The notes: a model not told the origin generated them from the sequence alone. A stretch of 64,000 nucleotides of DNA from Corynebacterium rouxii (GCF_902702935.1 NZ_LR738855.1:372001-436000), one strand, 5' to 3'. Counted from the stretch's first letter, positions 37,464-47,024 are shown. Translations and numbers: made by a program.

Positions 37464-37861
37464 ATGACTGTGAGTTTACCCAATCGTGTAGATTCTGCAC
37501 ACATTGAGACACACCCCCGTGTCGACCGCGACAGCGCGGGACTCGACGATACGCCCGCGAGCACGACAGACCGCGATTTTCTTCTCGCACATTTAGGCCT
37601 CGACGTCCTCCACGGTTCAATCACCCGCGACTTTAAAAAGGCCTACCGCCGCAACAAAGCCGGCGAGGTCTCACCGCGCATGTACCGCACCGACTCCGAG
37701 GCCCTTGGCAAATGCGAGTACGCCAAGCTCACGAGCAAGCAATACGCCGCAGTCCTCGTCGTAGATATAGACCAGCCAGGAGAAGCCGGAGGCCACCCCG
37801 CAGACCTGGCCTTGTACGTGCGCAACGTCGTGCGGGTGCTTGTCGAGCACAACATCGGCCC
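37464..37861 (+). pseudogene. repA: Plasmid replicase repA, 5' part
   Basis: The first 133 residues of RepA from ATG 37464 with GGGAGAAAGC as ribosome site. Recognisable family segments are FLLAHLGLDVLHGSITRDFKKAYRR (split), SEALGKCEYAKLTSKQYAAVLVVDIDQPG and HNIGP. The frame stops at TAG 37863-37865, three codons from host sequence. The natural continuation (AWVGVNPISGKGQ) is at 27753 on the other side of the island. Confidence 0.9.
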
Positions 37862-38310
37862 TTAGTGGTGCTCGCGTGCCCGATTCCATTGTGGCGGGGC
37901 TTGACAAGAAATACCACGATATTGATAAAGCGGAAGAAGCATCGACTAGTGCCTATGCGTTTCCGGCAACCATGCGTGATTACATCCAAGCACGCGATGG
38001 GCATTGCCGGTTCCCAGGCTGTATGGTTCCTGCTTCGCACTGCGATATAGACCATATCGAGGAGTATGACGTAGGAGGAAGAACCACTCCCCATAACGCC
38101 CAGTGCTTATGCCGGCACCACCATAACCTCAAAACTTCTAAAGTTGTGGACTGCGTCTCCGAGAATGGAGTCGCCGTGGACTGGATCATGGCTGATGGTA
38201 CAGAGGTGACAACAGCTGCAGAGGGGGTGATGTTTGGGCAGAGTTTTATGCAGCGGGCAGAAGCGCGAACTAAGCGCCGCGATGCGAAGCTGAGGTATCG
38301 AACATCTTAA
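37862..38310 (+). pseudogene. DUF222/HNH endonuclease gene, 3' part
   Basis: Carries the HNH nuclease domain of the interrupted gene: YIQARDGHCRFPGCMVPASHC, DIDHIEEYDVGG and NAQCLCRHHHNLKT, with the His/Asn metal residues and four zinc-type cysteines intact. The open frame enters from the plasmid side without a proper start codon. In-frame with the 27092-27752 segment when the plasmid is removed. Its end overlaps menE convergently by 41 bases. Confidence 0.88.
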
Positions 38311-39379
38311 GTACTGCTTGGCGGTTCACTTTTCCAGGGCCAATGAGTGGTAGCTGATCCACGCGGCGGATGTCTTTTGGCAGCTGCCAACGGGGGAGAT
38401 CGTCAAGAGCTGTGATGATCTCGGTTGGGTGTGCAGCTCCTTCGTATGCAGCCACGATGGCCTGTCCCAAGCGTCGATCTGGCACGCCTACAACACATAC
38501 CCCAGAAACACCGCGGACACTCAGGATTTGCTGTTCGAGAATTTCGGGATGGATTTTCAGTCCGCCAGAGTCAATGATCGTATCCACTCGTCCAGTAACT
38601 GTGAGCACGCCGTCGGTAATTGTGCCGGTGTCGGAGGTGATAAACCAATCTCCGAATTCTTCGCCGTTGCGGTAGCCACGCGCGACCATGGGGCCACCAA
38701 GGTGGATGCGTTCGCCCACTACGCGTACTTTTGCACCAGGGATGGGGCGACCGTTATATACACAGCCGCCGGAGGTTTCGGAGGAGCCGTATGTTGTCAC
38801 GACGTTGATTCCGAGTTCTTTCGCGGCGCGGAGGTCGTCGGCACGCAAGGGTGCTCCTCCCACAAGGATCGCCGCGAAACGTCGTAACGCTTCAATACCT
38901 TCGAGGGTGTCCATGGCCTTGAGTAATTGCATGGGCGTCAACGAAGTGTAAGTCGTGTCCTCCAACGTGTTGGCGATGCGTGCGAATTCGGAAATGTTGA
39001 ACCCGTGGGAAACGTCGAGAATAAGGGGGTCGTACCCAGCAATTAATGATCGAATAAGTACTTGGATTCCAGCAATGTGATAGCCAGGCATGGCGAGTAG
39101 CCATTGTGCTTCTCCGCCTAGGTACTGGTGGGTAGCGTCGGCGGAGGAAACAAGGTTGGCGGCGGTAAGAAGTGCGCCTTTGGGGGTACCGGTGGAGCCG
39201 GAGGTGGCCACGACGAGGGCGATGTCGTTGTCGATGGGTTGTCCGGCTTTCAGGGTGCGGCGAAGCAGCTGGTCGTTGGGTGGTACCGGCAGGTAGCAGC
39301 ATTCGCCAGCGATCGCGGCCTCGAGCTCATCGAGGATCTCATTGGGGTATGCGGGCACGATGAGGGGTTCGAGGATCAT
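38270..39379 (-). CDS. menE: o-Succinylbenzoate-CoA ligase
   Basis: Acyl-adenylate enzyme of menaquinone synthesis, activating o-succinylbenzoate with CoA and ATP. 369 residues, short for the ANL superfamily, as is normal for actinobacterial MenE. P-loop VATSGSTGTPKGALL (about 57-71), TYGSSETSGG (A5 motif), FITSDTGTITDG and the C-terminal lysine region PLIGPGKVNRQ. Encoded just downstream of menB on the same strand (10-base gap). Confidence 0.94.
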   Translation of the reverse strand: MILEPLIVPAYPNEILDELEAAIAGECCYLPVPPNDQLLRRTLKAGQPIDNDIALVVATSGSTGTPKGALLTAANLVSSADATHQYLGGEAQWLLAMPGYHIAGIQVLIRSLIAGYDPLILDVSHGFNISEFARIANTLEDTTYTSLTPMQLLKAMDTLEGIEALRRFAAILVGGAPLRADDLRAAKELGINVVTTYGSSETSGGCVYNGRPIPGAKVRVVGERIHLGGPMVARGYRNGEEFGDWFITSDTGTITDGVLTVTGRVDTIIDSGGLKIHPEILEQQILSVRGVSGVCVVGVPDRRLGQAIVAAYEGAAHPTEIITALDDLPRWQLPKDIRRVDQLPLIGPGKVNRQAVLKMFDTSASHRGA

Positions 39380-39389
39380 GCTGAAAATT

Positions 39390-40256
39390 TTAGAAGTAGT
39401 AAGGGAACCGTGACCAATCGGGGTCGCGTTTTTCTAGGAAGGAGTCGCGGCCTTCTACTGCTTCGTCGGTCATGTATGCCAGTCGGGTGGCTTCACCTGC
39501 GAAGACTTGCTGGCCCATGAGTCCGTCGTCGGTGAGGTTGAAGGCAAATTTCAACATGCGTTGTGCGGTAGGTGACTTGCCGTTGATTTCGCGGCCGACT
39601 TGAATGGCTTCATCTTCAAGGTCAGCGTGGTCGACGACGATGTTGACGGCACCCATCCGTTGCATGGTTTCGGCATCGTAGGTGCGGCCGAGGAAGAAAA
39701 TTTCGCGGGCGAATTTCTGGCCCACCATCTTGGCTAGGTACGCGGAGCCATATCCGGCGTCGAAGGATCCGACATCGGCGTCAGTTTGCTTGAATTTGGC
39801 GTGTTCGCGGGACGCGATGGTCATATCGCAGACTACGTGAAGAGAATGACCGCCACCTGCGGCCCAGCCGTTGACTACTGCGATGACTACCTTGGGCATG
39901 GTGCGAATCAGGCGTTGTACTTCAAGGATATGGAGGCGGCCGGCTTGTGCGGGGTCGCCCTCGTACTGGTAGCCTGCACGCCCGCGGATGCGTTGGTCGC
40001 CGCCGGAGCAAAATGCCCAGCCACCGTCTTTAGGGGAGGGGCCGTTGCCAGTAAGAAGCACGGTACCAACGTCGGAGGTTTGGCGGGCGTGATCGAGCGC
40101 ACGGTAAAGTTCGTCGACGGTGTGCGGGCGGAATGCGTTGCGTACTTCGGGGCGGTCGAAGGCAATGCGGACGATGCCTTCTTCGCGGTGGCGGTGGTAG
40201 GTGATGTCGGTGAGGTTTTCAAAGCCTTCGACTGGCTTCCAAAGTTCTGGATTCAT
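39390..40256 (-). CDS. menB: 1,4-dihydroxy-2-naphthoyl-CoA synthase
   Basis: Crotonase-fold enzyme closing the naphthoate ring. 288 residues with FDRPEVRNAFRP, GGWAFCSGGDQRIRG, the oxyanion-hole region GWAAGGGHSLHVVCD and VGSFDAGYGSAYLA. The ATG at 40256 is seven bases from a minus-strand TATAGT, so the mRNA should be leaderless. It shares that palindromic element with the divergent menC. menE follows in the same direction. Confidence 0.96.
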   Translation of the reverse strand: MNPELWKPVEGFENLTDITYHRHREEGIVRIAFDRPEVRNAFRPHTVDELYRALDHARQTSDVGTVLLTGNGPSPKDGGWAFCSGGDQRIRGRAGYQYEGDPAQAGRLHILEVQRLIRTMPKVVIAVVNGWAAGGGHSLHVVCDMTIASREHAKFKQTDADVGSFDAGYGSAYLAKMVGQKFAREIFFLGRTYDAETMQRMGAVNIVVDHADLEDEAIQVGREINGKSPTAQRMLKFAFNLTDDGLMGQQVFAGEATRLAYMTDEAVEGRDSFLEKRDPDWSRFPYYF

Positions 40257-40281
40257 AAGGGTGACTATAGTCGCCCCTATG
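40254..40281. promoter_or_regulatory. Shared palindromic -10 element of divergent leaderless menB and menC
   Basis: GACTATAGTC (40263-40272 on the plus strand is GACTATAGTC) is a perfect 10-bp palindrome containing TATAGT on both strands. Going right, TATAGT is followed by CGCCCCT and the menC ATG; going left, TATAGT is followed by CACCCTT and the menB ATG. Both spacers are seven bases, so transcription should begin at or next to both start codons. Confidence 0.7.
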
Positions 40282-41223
40282 GACGAAATTCTCGAACGTG
40301 CTCATGTGGTTGCTCTCCCCATGCGGGTGAAGTTTCGTGGCATAACAGTCCGCGAGGCAGTGCTTTTCGACGGCCCCAAAGGGTGGGGGGAGTTCTCGCC
40401 GTTTGTGGAATACGGTGTGCAGGAAGCAGCGCAGTGGTTGCGGTGCGGCTTGGAGATGGCGTTTCAGGGGCCACCGCCGATGGTCCGCGATAGCGTGGAG
40501 GTCAATGCTACTGTTCCAGCTGTTTCACCAGATCAGGTGCCGGATATTCTTGCCCGTTACCCAGGGTGCACCACGGTCAAGGTGAAGGTTGCGGAGGGAG
40601 ACGACGCCGCACGCGTTGCTATGGTGCGGGAGGTGCTGCCGGAAGCACGGATTCGTGTGGACGCGAATCGCGGGTGGACGGTAGATGAGGCCGTGGCGGC
40701 GTCGAAACGCTTGGGGGAACTGGAGTACATGGAGCAGCCATGTGCGAGTATCGCGGAGTTAGCGGAACTGCGGCGGCGAATTTCGGTGCCGATCGCTGCG
40801 GATGAGTCGATCCGGAGGGTGAGTGATCCCTACGAGGTGGCGCGGCTTCAGGCTGCGGACGTTGCGGTGGTAAAGGCTGCGCCGTTGGGGGGGCCGCGCA
40901 ATATTATGGATATTGCCAAGTTTTATCAGCAGCGCGGTTTGAACCTTACTGTGGCGAGCGCCCTAGATACTGGCGTCGGAATGAATGCCGGTATAGCTGT
41001 CGCGGCGGCTATTGATTCCAACCCGGCGGGGCTTGCTACGCAGCGGCTTTTTGTCGAGGATGTGACCGAGCCGCGAGAGATTGTGGACGGCAAGATGGCG
41101 GCGACGATGTTGGCCCCAGATCCAGCGCGCTTGGCGGAATTCGAGGTCACTGGCCCGCGCCGGGATTGGTGGTTGGAGCGGGTCCGTGGCGCGTTAGAAT
41201 GTCTGCATGACTTCATCCCCTGA
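40279..41223 (+). CDS. menC: o-Succinylbenzoate synthase
   Basis: Enolase-superfamily dehydratase making o-succinylbenzoate. 314 residues; the catalytic lysine pair is in TVKVKVAEGD, metal ligands in IRVDANRGW, LEYMEQP and IAADESI, and the second lysine in VAVVKAAPLGGP. ATG 40279 is seven bases from the -10 TATAGT; an upstream in-frame start at 40201 would lie inside menB and lacks conservation. The stop lies 17 bases inside menD. Confidence 0.95.
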   Translation: MDEILERAHVVALPMRVKFRGITVREAVLFDGPKGWGEFSPFVEYGVQEAAQWLRCGLEMAFQGPPPMVRDSVEVNATVPAVSPDQVPDILARYPGCTTVKVKVAEGDDAARVAMVREVLPEARIRVDANRGWTVDEAVAASKRLGELEYMEQPCASIAELAELRRRISVPIAADESIRRVSDPYEVARLQAADVAVVKAAPLGGPRNIMDIAKFYQQRGLNLTVASALDTGVGMNAGIAVAAAIDSNPAGLATQRLFVEDVTEPREIVDGKMAATMLAPDPARLAEFEVTGPRRDWWLERVRGALECLHDFIP

Positions 41224-42736
41224 GCTTGCCCGCGCAGTTGCTGCGACCCTTGCCCGCCACGTCACTGACGTTGTTATTTGTCCTGGGTCGCGCAATTCTC
41301 CACTGTCTTTGGAACTGATTGCTCGCGATGATATTCGTGTGCACACGCGTATCGACGAACGCTCGGCGGCGTTTTTGGCTCTCGGGCTTGCACGTTCTAG
41401 CAAGCGGCATGTTGCTGTGGTGACTACCTCCGGCACTGCTGTGGCTAACTGTGCTCCTGCCATGATTGAGGCGGCACATTCTCATACTCCGTTGATTATG
41501 GTGTCCGCTGATCGCCCAGAGCGTCTGCATGGCACGGGGGCAAATCAGACGATTGAGCAGCGTGGCATTTTTAATGTGGTGGACACGGATCATGTGGTCG
41601 ATGTTGCCGATCTTGACTCCATTTCCTTTGCGCGCAATGTAATTCATATCAACGTTGCGTTGGATGTGCCTCTCGTGGATACCTTGCCTGAAGCAGGTGA
41701 TCCAGTGGAGCGCGTTCGTGAGGTGATTGAGGTTGACCACGGTGAAGTTGCGCTCAATCTAAATCAAAGAATTCTCGTGGTAGCTGGCGATGAGGCGTGG
41801 GAGGTTCCGGGTTTGGAGGACGTTCCTACCATTGCGGAACCTTCGGCACCTGCGCCGTATCATCCGGTGCATCCGCTGGCGGCACAAATCTTTGCGCACA
41901 AGGAAATTAAACCCGAACATATTGTGGTGGTGGGGCACCCTACGCTGCATCGTGCAGTGCTGGCATTGTTGGCTGATGTTCCGGTAACGGTGCTGACTAA
42001 GACCGATACGATCACTGGCACGCCGCAAGCAGTCGGCAGTCGCGTGAAGGTGGCGGGGGAGCTGGATAAGCATTGGTTGCAGATCTGTGAGGATGCCTCA
42101 ACGCTATGCGCTGATCGCGTGAAGGAAGTGCTTGAGGGGCATGGCTTTACCGGCCTGCATGTTGCAGCGGCAGTGGCAGATACGATGGCTGCGGGCGACA
42201 CACTGTTTTTGGGTGCATCTAATCCGGTCCGTGACGCATCCTTGGTCGGAATGCCCCTAGGTGGTGTGGATATCTATGCAGCTCGTGGGGCTGCGGGTAT
42301 CGACGGCACCGTGTCGCAGGCAGTCGGCGTGGCCTTGGACGTGCAGCGTCGTGATTTGACGGCAATTCGGGCGGACCGCACCGTGGCTTTGATGGGCGAT
42401 GTGACATTCTTGCATGATGTGGGTGGCTTGTTGGGGGCATATCCAGAGAACCTGACCATCGTGGTGGCAAATGATGACGGCTGCGGTATTTTTGAAACAC
42501 TTGAGATTGGGGCGCCAGAGTTTCGTCCTAGCTTTGAACAGGCTTTTGGAACCCCACATGGTGTGCGCATTGAGGCAATTGCGGAGGCCTATGGGGTGAA
42601 CTACCTGCGTGCGGAAACGCTGCCGGAGTTGATTGAAGCGCTGATCGATACTACTGACAGTGCGGGCTTCAATATCATTGAGGCTGTGACTACGCGTTCG
42701 ACGCGTCGCGATATTGATAAGGCCCTCACGCTGTGA
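41207..42736 (+). CDS. menD: SEPHCHC synthase (MenD)
   Basis: Thiamine-diphosphate enzyme adding 2-oxoglutarate to isochorismate. 509 residues, slightly short for MenD. The N-terminal VICPGSRNSPLS and VVTTSGTAVANCAPAM contact substrate, RPERLHGTGANQTI follows, and the ThDP/Mg motif is GDVTFLHDVGGLL ... VVANDDGCGIFE. Overlaps menC by 17 bases and the next gene by four. The isochorismate synthase (MenF) and MenH genes are not in this window. Confidence 0.96.
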   Translation: MTSSPELARAVAATLARHVTDVVICPGSRNSPLSLELIARDDIRVHTRIDERSAAFLALGLARSSKRHVAVVTTSGTAVANCAPAMIEAAHSHTPLIMVSADRPERLHGTGANQTIEQRGIFNVVDTDHVVDVADLDSISFARNVIHINVALDVPLVDTLPEAGDPVERVREVIEVDHGEVALNLNQRILVVAGDEAWEVPGLEDVPTIAEPSAPAPYHPVHPLAAQIFAHKEIKPEHIVVVGHPTLHRAVLALLADVPVTVLTKTDTITGTPQAVGSRVKVAGELDKHWLQICEDASTLCADRVKEVLEGHGFTGLHVAAAVADTMAAGDTLFLGASNPVRDASLVGMPLGGVDIYAARGAAGIDGTVSQAVGVALDVQRRDLTAIRADRTVALMGDVTFLHDVGGLLGAYPENLTIVVANDDGCGIFETLEIGAPEFRPSFEQAFGTPHGVRIEAIAEAYGVNYLRAETLPELIEALIDTTDSAGFNIIEAVTTRSTRRDIDKALTL

Positions 42737-43125
42737 AACGCCGCCTCCATCAACTTGTCCTAGCTTTGTATGCGGCAGCCGTCTTGGGGTGCGTCAGCAT
42801 GGTTATTGGCCCTGCGATCAATGACTATAACATTGCGCGCAATTCAGGCAGGGTGTTAGCAAAGGTGCTGGATGTGGGCACTTTCCGTACCACGGTTGAG
42901 TATCAAGACGAGGACAATATGTATCACTCTCCCAAGGGGGGATTGATGTATCCCACCGGGCTTGGGCACGGACAACGCGTGTGGGTGAACTACAGCAAGG
43001 ATAATCCTGATCTGGTCAAGGTGGAGGGCCGCGCCTGGACACTGGCGATCATTCCAGCATTGAGTATTTGGGTGGTCGCAAGTCTCATCTTTGCTGGTTT
43101 GTGGTGGATCGTGGGTCGGCTGTGA
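42733..43125 (+). CDS. DUF3592-like membrane protein
   Basis: A 130-residue protein with two membrane helices (about 8-30 and 105-126) flanking an extracytoplasmic beta-rich loop of about 70 residues (VLAKVLDVGTFRTTVEYQDEDN ... LGHGQRVWVNYSKDNP). This is the DUF3592 arrangement. It overlaps menD by four bases and mgtA by four, so it belongs to the same operon. Function unknown. Confidence 0.75.
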   Translation: MKRRLHQLVLALYAAAVLGCVSMVIGPAINDYNIARNSGRVLAKVLDVGTFRTTVEYQDEDNMYHSPKGGLMYPTGLGHGQRVWVNYSKDNPDLVKVEGRAWTLAIIPALSIWVVASLIFAGLWWIVGRL

Positions 43126-44126
43126 AAGTTGCCATCGTCACGGAGTCGTATCTTCCCAATATCAATGGGGTGACTAACTCCGTGCTGCGGATCGAGGAAT
43201 ACGCCAAAGCACATGGGCATGAGGTACTGGTCATTGCGCCGCGCATATGCGTCAATGTGATTCGTACCTTGCCTATCGGCCTGCCGGTGGGCGTCGAAAA
43301 GCAGCTTCGGGCGTTTGATCCTGACGTGATTCACTTAGCGTCGCCCTATGCTTTTGCCGCGCGGGCGGTGTTTATTGCTCAGAAAATGGCGGTGCCTTGT
43401 GTGGCCGTCTATCAAACCGATGTGGCTGCCTACCAGCAGCATTATCACCTTACATGGTTAAAAAACGCGCATTGGTCGTGGATGAGGGCGTTCCATAACC
43501 GTGCGGCCTTGACATTGGCGCCGTCTACACCGGCGAAAGAGCAACTGGAAAACCACGGAATCGCCAATGTGAAGCTCTGGAGTAGAGGTGTTGACACTGA
43601 GCTTTTTCATCCGCGTCCAAAAAATAACCCCAAAAAAGTGGTGGGCTACGTGGGCCGGCTCGCGCCTGAAAAGTCGGTGCACCGCCTAGCAGCGCTTAAC
43701 CACCGCGACGACCTTGAGGTGGTCATCGTGGGCGACGGCATTCTGCGCGAGCAACTAGAGCGTCAATTGCCGAATGCACGGTTTTTGGGGCAGCTGCAGG
43801 GAGAGGCACTGGCCCGTGAATACGCGCGTTTCGACGTCTTCGTTCACACTGGGGATCACGAAACATTCGGCCAAACTATCCAAGAAGCACATGCTAGCGG
43901 CGTGCCGGTTGTGGCACCGCGCTCCGGTGGGCCGATTGATCTGATTACACCAACCAACGGTGTGTTCATTACCGAGGGCATCGAGAAGGCTGTTGACTAC
44001 GTGCTCACGCATGACTTTGATCCTCGATCAACAGTGGTGACATGGGAGACTGTCTGCAGCCAGCTCTTCGCCCATTATCGCGATGTTGTTACACTGGACA
44101 ACCGTGGCAAAGGCATCATTGGATAA
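43122..44126 (+). CDS. mgtA: GT4 alpha-mannosyltransferase, MgtA-like
   Basis: GT-B glycosyltransferase (334 residues) of the PimB/MgtA group. N-terminal [19 protein letters not shown], donor-binding [16 protein letters not shown] and the EX7E region [26 protein letters not shown]. In C. glutamicum the protein encoded next to menD/menG (MgtA) mannosylates a glucuronic-acid diacylglycerol to start lipomannan-like lipoglycans; location and motifs support the same role. The GTG start overlaps the previous stop; the end overlaps menG by 23 bases. Confidence 0.88.
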   Translation: MKVAIVTESYLPNINGVTNSVLRIEEYAKAHGHEVLVIAPRICVNVIRTLPIGLPVGVEKQLRAFDPDVIHLASPYAFAARAVFIAQKMAVPCVAVYQTDVAAYQQHYHLTWLKNAHWSWMRAFHNRAALTLAPSTPAKEQLENHGIANVKLWSRGVDTELFHPRPKNNPKKVVGYVGRLAPEKSVHRLAALNHRDDLEVVIVGDGILREQLERQLPNARFLGQLQGEALAREYARFDVFVHTGDHETFGQTIQEAHASGVPVVAPRSGGPIDLITPTNGVFITEGIEKAVDYVLTHDFDPRSTVVTWETVCSQLFAHYRDVVTLDNRGKGIIG

Positions 44127-44793
44127 GAAGCCCCTCGACGTTGCAAAAATGTTCGACGGCGTGGGCAAAAACTACGACATCACCAATACGGTGTTGAGCT
44201 TTGGGCGCGATAAAAAATGGCGGGAAAAGACCCGCGAGCGTCTCCAACTCAAAGCCGGAGAGCGTGTGCTCGACCTCGCAGCAGGTACAGCGGTGTCTAC
44301 CGTGGAACTCACACGCTCTGGTGCGTGGGTGGTAGCGTGCGATTTTTCCCAAGGCATGCTGGCAGCCGGTAAGGAGCGCAATGTCCCCAAAGTTGTTGGT
44401 GATGGCATGAAGCTGCCTTTCGCCGACAACTCCTTTGACGCTGTGACCATCTCTTATGGTTTGCGTAACGTCCACGATTTCCGCATGGCACTTCGTGAGA
44501 TGGCACGGGTAACCAAGCCGGGTGGTCGCATTACCATCGCAGAGTTCTCCACCCCGAACCTGCCTGGTTTTAAAACGATCTACAAGGAGTACTTGACCAA
44601 ACTTCTGCCATTAATTGCCAAGGTCGTAGGTACTAACCCAGAGGCTTATGAGTATTTGGCGGAATCGATCCGCGCCTGGCCGGAACGAGAAGAACTCGCA
44701 GCGGCCATCAATGAAAACGGCTGGCACGATGCCGGCTGGCAAAACCTCAGCCTCGGCATCGTGGCCCTGCATTCGGCTGTTAAGCCTTCCTAA
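44104..44793 (+). CDS. menG: Demethylmenaquinone methyltransferase
   Basis: SAM-dependent UbiE/MenG methyltransferase, final ring methylation of menaquinone. 229 residues; [19 protein letters not shown] is the family N-terminal signature, [12 protein letters not shown] the SAM motif [21 protein letters not shown] motif II, and [17 protein letters not shown] motif III. GTG at 44104 gives VAKASLDK, the usual N-terminus; it starts inside mgtA. Convergent overlap of 14 bases with the dehydrogenase gene. Confidence 0.95.
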   Translation: MAKASLDKKPLDVAKMFDGVGKNYDITNTVLSFGRDKKWREKTRERLQLKAGERVLDLAAGTAVSTVELTRSGAWVVACDFSQGMLAAGKERNVPKVVGDGMKLPFADNSFDAVTISYGLRNVHDFRMALREMARVTKPGGRITIAEFSTPNLPGFKTIYKEYLTKLLPLIAKVVGTNPEAYEYLAESIRAWPEREELAAAINENGWHDAGWQNLSLGIVALHSAVKPS

Positions 44794-45730
44794 CAGTCTC
44801 GCGGATAAATTCTGCGGACTTGTGTAGCTGCTCTAGCTCCCATTCGTTGAGCTGGGGCAGCATTTTGCGTCCAGCGCCCTCGTGGGTGATCTCGGTCGGG
44901 ATAGAGAGTGAAACATCCTCGAGGCCGTACTCGCCGTGGAGTGGGGTGCAGATGGGGTGTACGGCGCGCTCGTTGAGCAGCACGCATTTGGCTAGCTCGT
45001 TAGCGGAGCGGGCAACACCGGCATTGGTCCATCCCTTAGAAAGGAGGACGTCGTAAGCCGCGCGAACAACTTTTTCTTGCATTTCTGGGGCAGTAGGCAG
45101 TGGCTTGCCATGCCAAGCTTCTAGCTCCTCCCAGCGCAGGCCTTGGACGTTGACCTGGGAGAGAATCGGCACGGAGGTCGAGCCGTGTTCGCCCATCATG
45201 TAGCCGGTGACGGACTTAGGATCAATGCCCAGCTCAGTGCCGATGATGTAGCGCAGGCGGGCAGAATCCAACATGGTGCCGGTGCCAAAGACCTTGGGGT
45301 AGCCGAACTCGGTAGCTGCAATGTGAACCATGGCGTCTAGCGGATTGGTAATCAAAATGAGTACCGGTGGGTTCTCGCCCACGTGTGCGGTGATATTTGT
45401 CATCACATCGCGGATCACCGCGCCGCTGATCTGTGCTAGTTCGGAACGGTCGGGCATACGGGTGGGATCATCAGGATCTGGGACGATCGATTCACCGGCT
45501 GCGCAGATAATAACGTTGGCATCGGCGCAGTCTGCGTAGGTGCCTTCATGGCAGTAGGTGTTTGTGGTTCCCGGGACGCCAGTGGCTTGGGCTAGGTCAA
45601 CAGCCTCGCCGAGCGCTACTCCTGGTTTTGTGTCGATCGTGGCAATTTCTGCGTACAACCCCGATGCCATGGCGTAGCTCAGTACATATGAACCCACATG
45701 GCCGAGGCCTATTACTACTAGCTTGTTCAT
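44780..45730 (-). CDS. Lactate/malate-dehydrogenase-family protein
   Basis: NAD-dependent 2-hydroxyacid dehydrogenase of the LDH/MDH fold, 316 residues. N-terminal [13 protein letters not shown], then Asp in IATIDTKPG (NAD preference), NPLDAM, DSARLRY and the catalytic His in [12 protein letters not shown]. The substrate loop reads [10 protein letters not shown], unlike typical L-LDH (active-site Q/RxxR) so the substrate could be another 2-oxoacid. The ATG at 45730 lies ten bases after the stop of menJ; an upstream start would add 12 residues with no ribosome site. Confidence 0.85.
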   Translation of the reverse strand: MNKLVVIGLGHVGSYVLSYAMASGLYAEIATIDTKPGVALGEAVDLAQATGVPGTTNTYCHEGTYADCADANVIICAAGESIVPDPDDPTRMPDRSELAQISGAVIRDVMTNITAHVGENPPVLILITNPLDAMVHIAATEFGYPKVFGTGTMLDSARLRYIIGTELGIDPKSVTGYMMGEHGSTSVPILSQVNVQGLRWEELEAWHGKPLPTAPEMQEKVVRAAYDVLLSKGWTNAGVARSANELAKCVLLNERAVHPICTPLHGEYGLEDVSLSIPTEITHEGAGRKMLPQLNEWELEQLHKSAEFIRETVRKA

Positions 45731-45740
45731 GCCGTCGAGC

Positions 45741-46943
45741 TTAGTCCCACAATGGGGACCCGCCACGGATTTTTGTCACACCCCAGCCGGCTGCTCGCCA
45801 CGCGCGGGCGACGATGTCTTTGTCTTCCTCGGTGACCAGATTGCCCATCAGGCGTGCCGCAGAAGCCATCAAGGGAGTACGTAGTGCGATAGGTCCGGTG
45901 AGTGGGAGGAACTGGGGGTAGGTAAGTAGGCGTGCTGCGGTGCGTGCCAAGAGGAATGCCTCACCATAGGTTTCGCGCAAAATGTGTGGCCACTCCAAGG
46001 GGGTATCAAGGTGTGCTACGGCTAGGGCTGCGGTTTCTAGACCGTAGTCGATTCCCTCGCCGTTGAGGGGGTTCACACAAGCGGCGGCATCGCCGATGAG
46101 CATCCAGTTAGGCCCTGCGATGGTGCTGACTGCGCCGCCCATGGGTAACAAAGCTGAAGCCACCCGTTGGGGGGTGCCAAACTCCCAGTCGGTCTGCTGG
46201 TTTGCGTACTGGCGTAACAGTTTCTTGGTGTTGATTTTCGCTGGGCGCTTGTCGGTGGACAGTGCGCCGCAACCCACGTTGGCGGTGCCGTCGCCAAGCG
46301 GGAAGATCCATCCGTAGCCGGGCAGGGTGGTGGAGTCGTCGCGAAGCTCGAGGTGCGAATGCATCCATGGCTCAGTGCTACGAGGCGTGGTGCAGTAGGA
46401 GCGTGCCGCGATGCCATACACCTCGCCGCGGTGCCATGTGCGTCCCAGTAGCTTTCCAAACGTGGAACGCACGCCATCGGCGACAATCACGCTTCGCGGC
46501 TTAACGACGCGCCCATCTGACATGGTTACCGTGCGAATGGTGGAATCGATCTCCACCTGAGAAGCGGTAGCCGTCCAGGTCGTGGCGTGTTGGGCTGCTA
46601 ACTCCCACAACATGGTGTCGAATTCCATGCGAGGCATTGCCGAACTGATCTGTCCAAAGTGTGATTCCGGCCATGGGACGGTGACCGAACCGCCAAAACC
46701 ATGCAGTTTCAGGCCAAAAGAGCGATAACGAGACGTTACATCGATCCCCAGGGCCTCCAACTGATGCACCGCGCGAGGAGTTAAGCCATCCCCACAGGTT
46801 TTGTCGCGGGGGAAGGGTTGCGCGTCGATAAGCAGTACCGAATAACCTGCCTTAGCTGCATGGATAGCTGCCGCCGAGCCAGCTGGGCCACCGCCCACCA
46901 CCAGAACATCAACCGAAAAAGGGGAATTACTCACGCGCCCCAT
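45741..46943 (-). CDS. menJ: Menaquinone reductase-type geranylgeranyl reductase
   Basis: FAD-dependent reductase (400 residues) of the geranylgeranyl-reductase family. VDVLVVGGGPAGSAAAIHAAKAG at the N-terminus binds FAD, with DGLTPRAV, GWIFPLGDGTANVG and the second flavin motif LIGDAAACVNPLNGEGIDYG. The mycobacterial counterpart (MenJ, Rv0561c) saturates one isoprene unit of menaquinone; corynebacterial menaquinones are likewise dihydrogenated, so the same role is likely. Start at 46943 (MGRVSN) removes an unlikely N-terminal extension. Divergent from the prenyl synthase gene. Confidence 0.9.
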   Translation of the reverse strand: MGRVSNSPFSVDVLVVGGGPAGSAAAIHAAKAGYSVLLIDAQPFPRDKTCGDGLTPRAVHQLEALGIDVTSRYRSFGLKLHGFGGSVTVPWPESHFGQISSAMPRMEFDTMLWELAAQHATTWTATASQVEIDSTIRTVTMSDGRVVKPRSVIVADGVRSTFGKLLGRTWHRGEVYGIAARSYCTTPRSTEPWMHSHLELRDDSTTLPGYGWIFPLGDGTANVGCGALSTDKRPAKINTKKLLRQYANQQTDWEFGTPQRVASALLPMGGAVSTIAGPNWMLIGDAAACVNPLNGEGIDYGLETAALAVAHLDTPLEWPHILRETYGEAFLLARTAARLLTYPQFLPLTGPIALRTPLMASAARLMGNLVTEEDKDIVARAWRAAGWGVTKIRGGSPLWD

Positions 46944-47024
46944 TGTGGCATGTATGTGTAGAAGTACGAGTATTTCGACTACGGTTAGGGAGTTAGCTGA
47001 ACACGAGACAAAGGTAGTTGAGGA

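Larger units (their letters stand above)
27753..37861 (+). mobile_element. Integrated plasmid (about 10.1 kb) with split repA at its ends
   Basis: The left end carries the 3' part and the right end the 5' part of one plasmid replicase gene, both on the plus strand, as expected when a circle integrates by a crossover inside repA. Circularising at the shared CCC (27750-27752 and 37859-37861) gives the continuous frame HNIGPAWVGVNP and a RepA of about 483 residues, the usual size of the pNG2/pBL1-type family. The same join repairs the host HNH gene. The element carries secreted-protein genes, an IS5 remnant, a serine recombinase, a relaxase fragment and iteron-like repeats. No tyrosine or large serine integrase is seen. 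Confidence 0.85.

Noticed and set aside
27753..37861. Prophage or integrative conjugative element
   Set aside because: No integrase, structural phage genes, attachment-site repeat or complete conjugation genes; the split repA explains the ends better.
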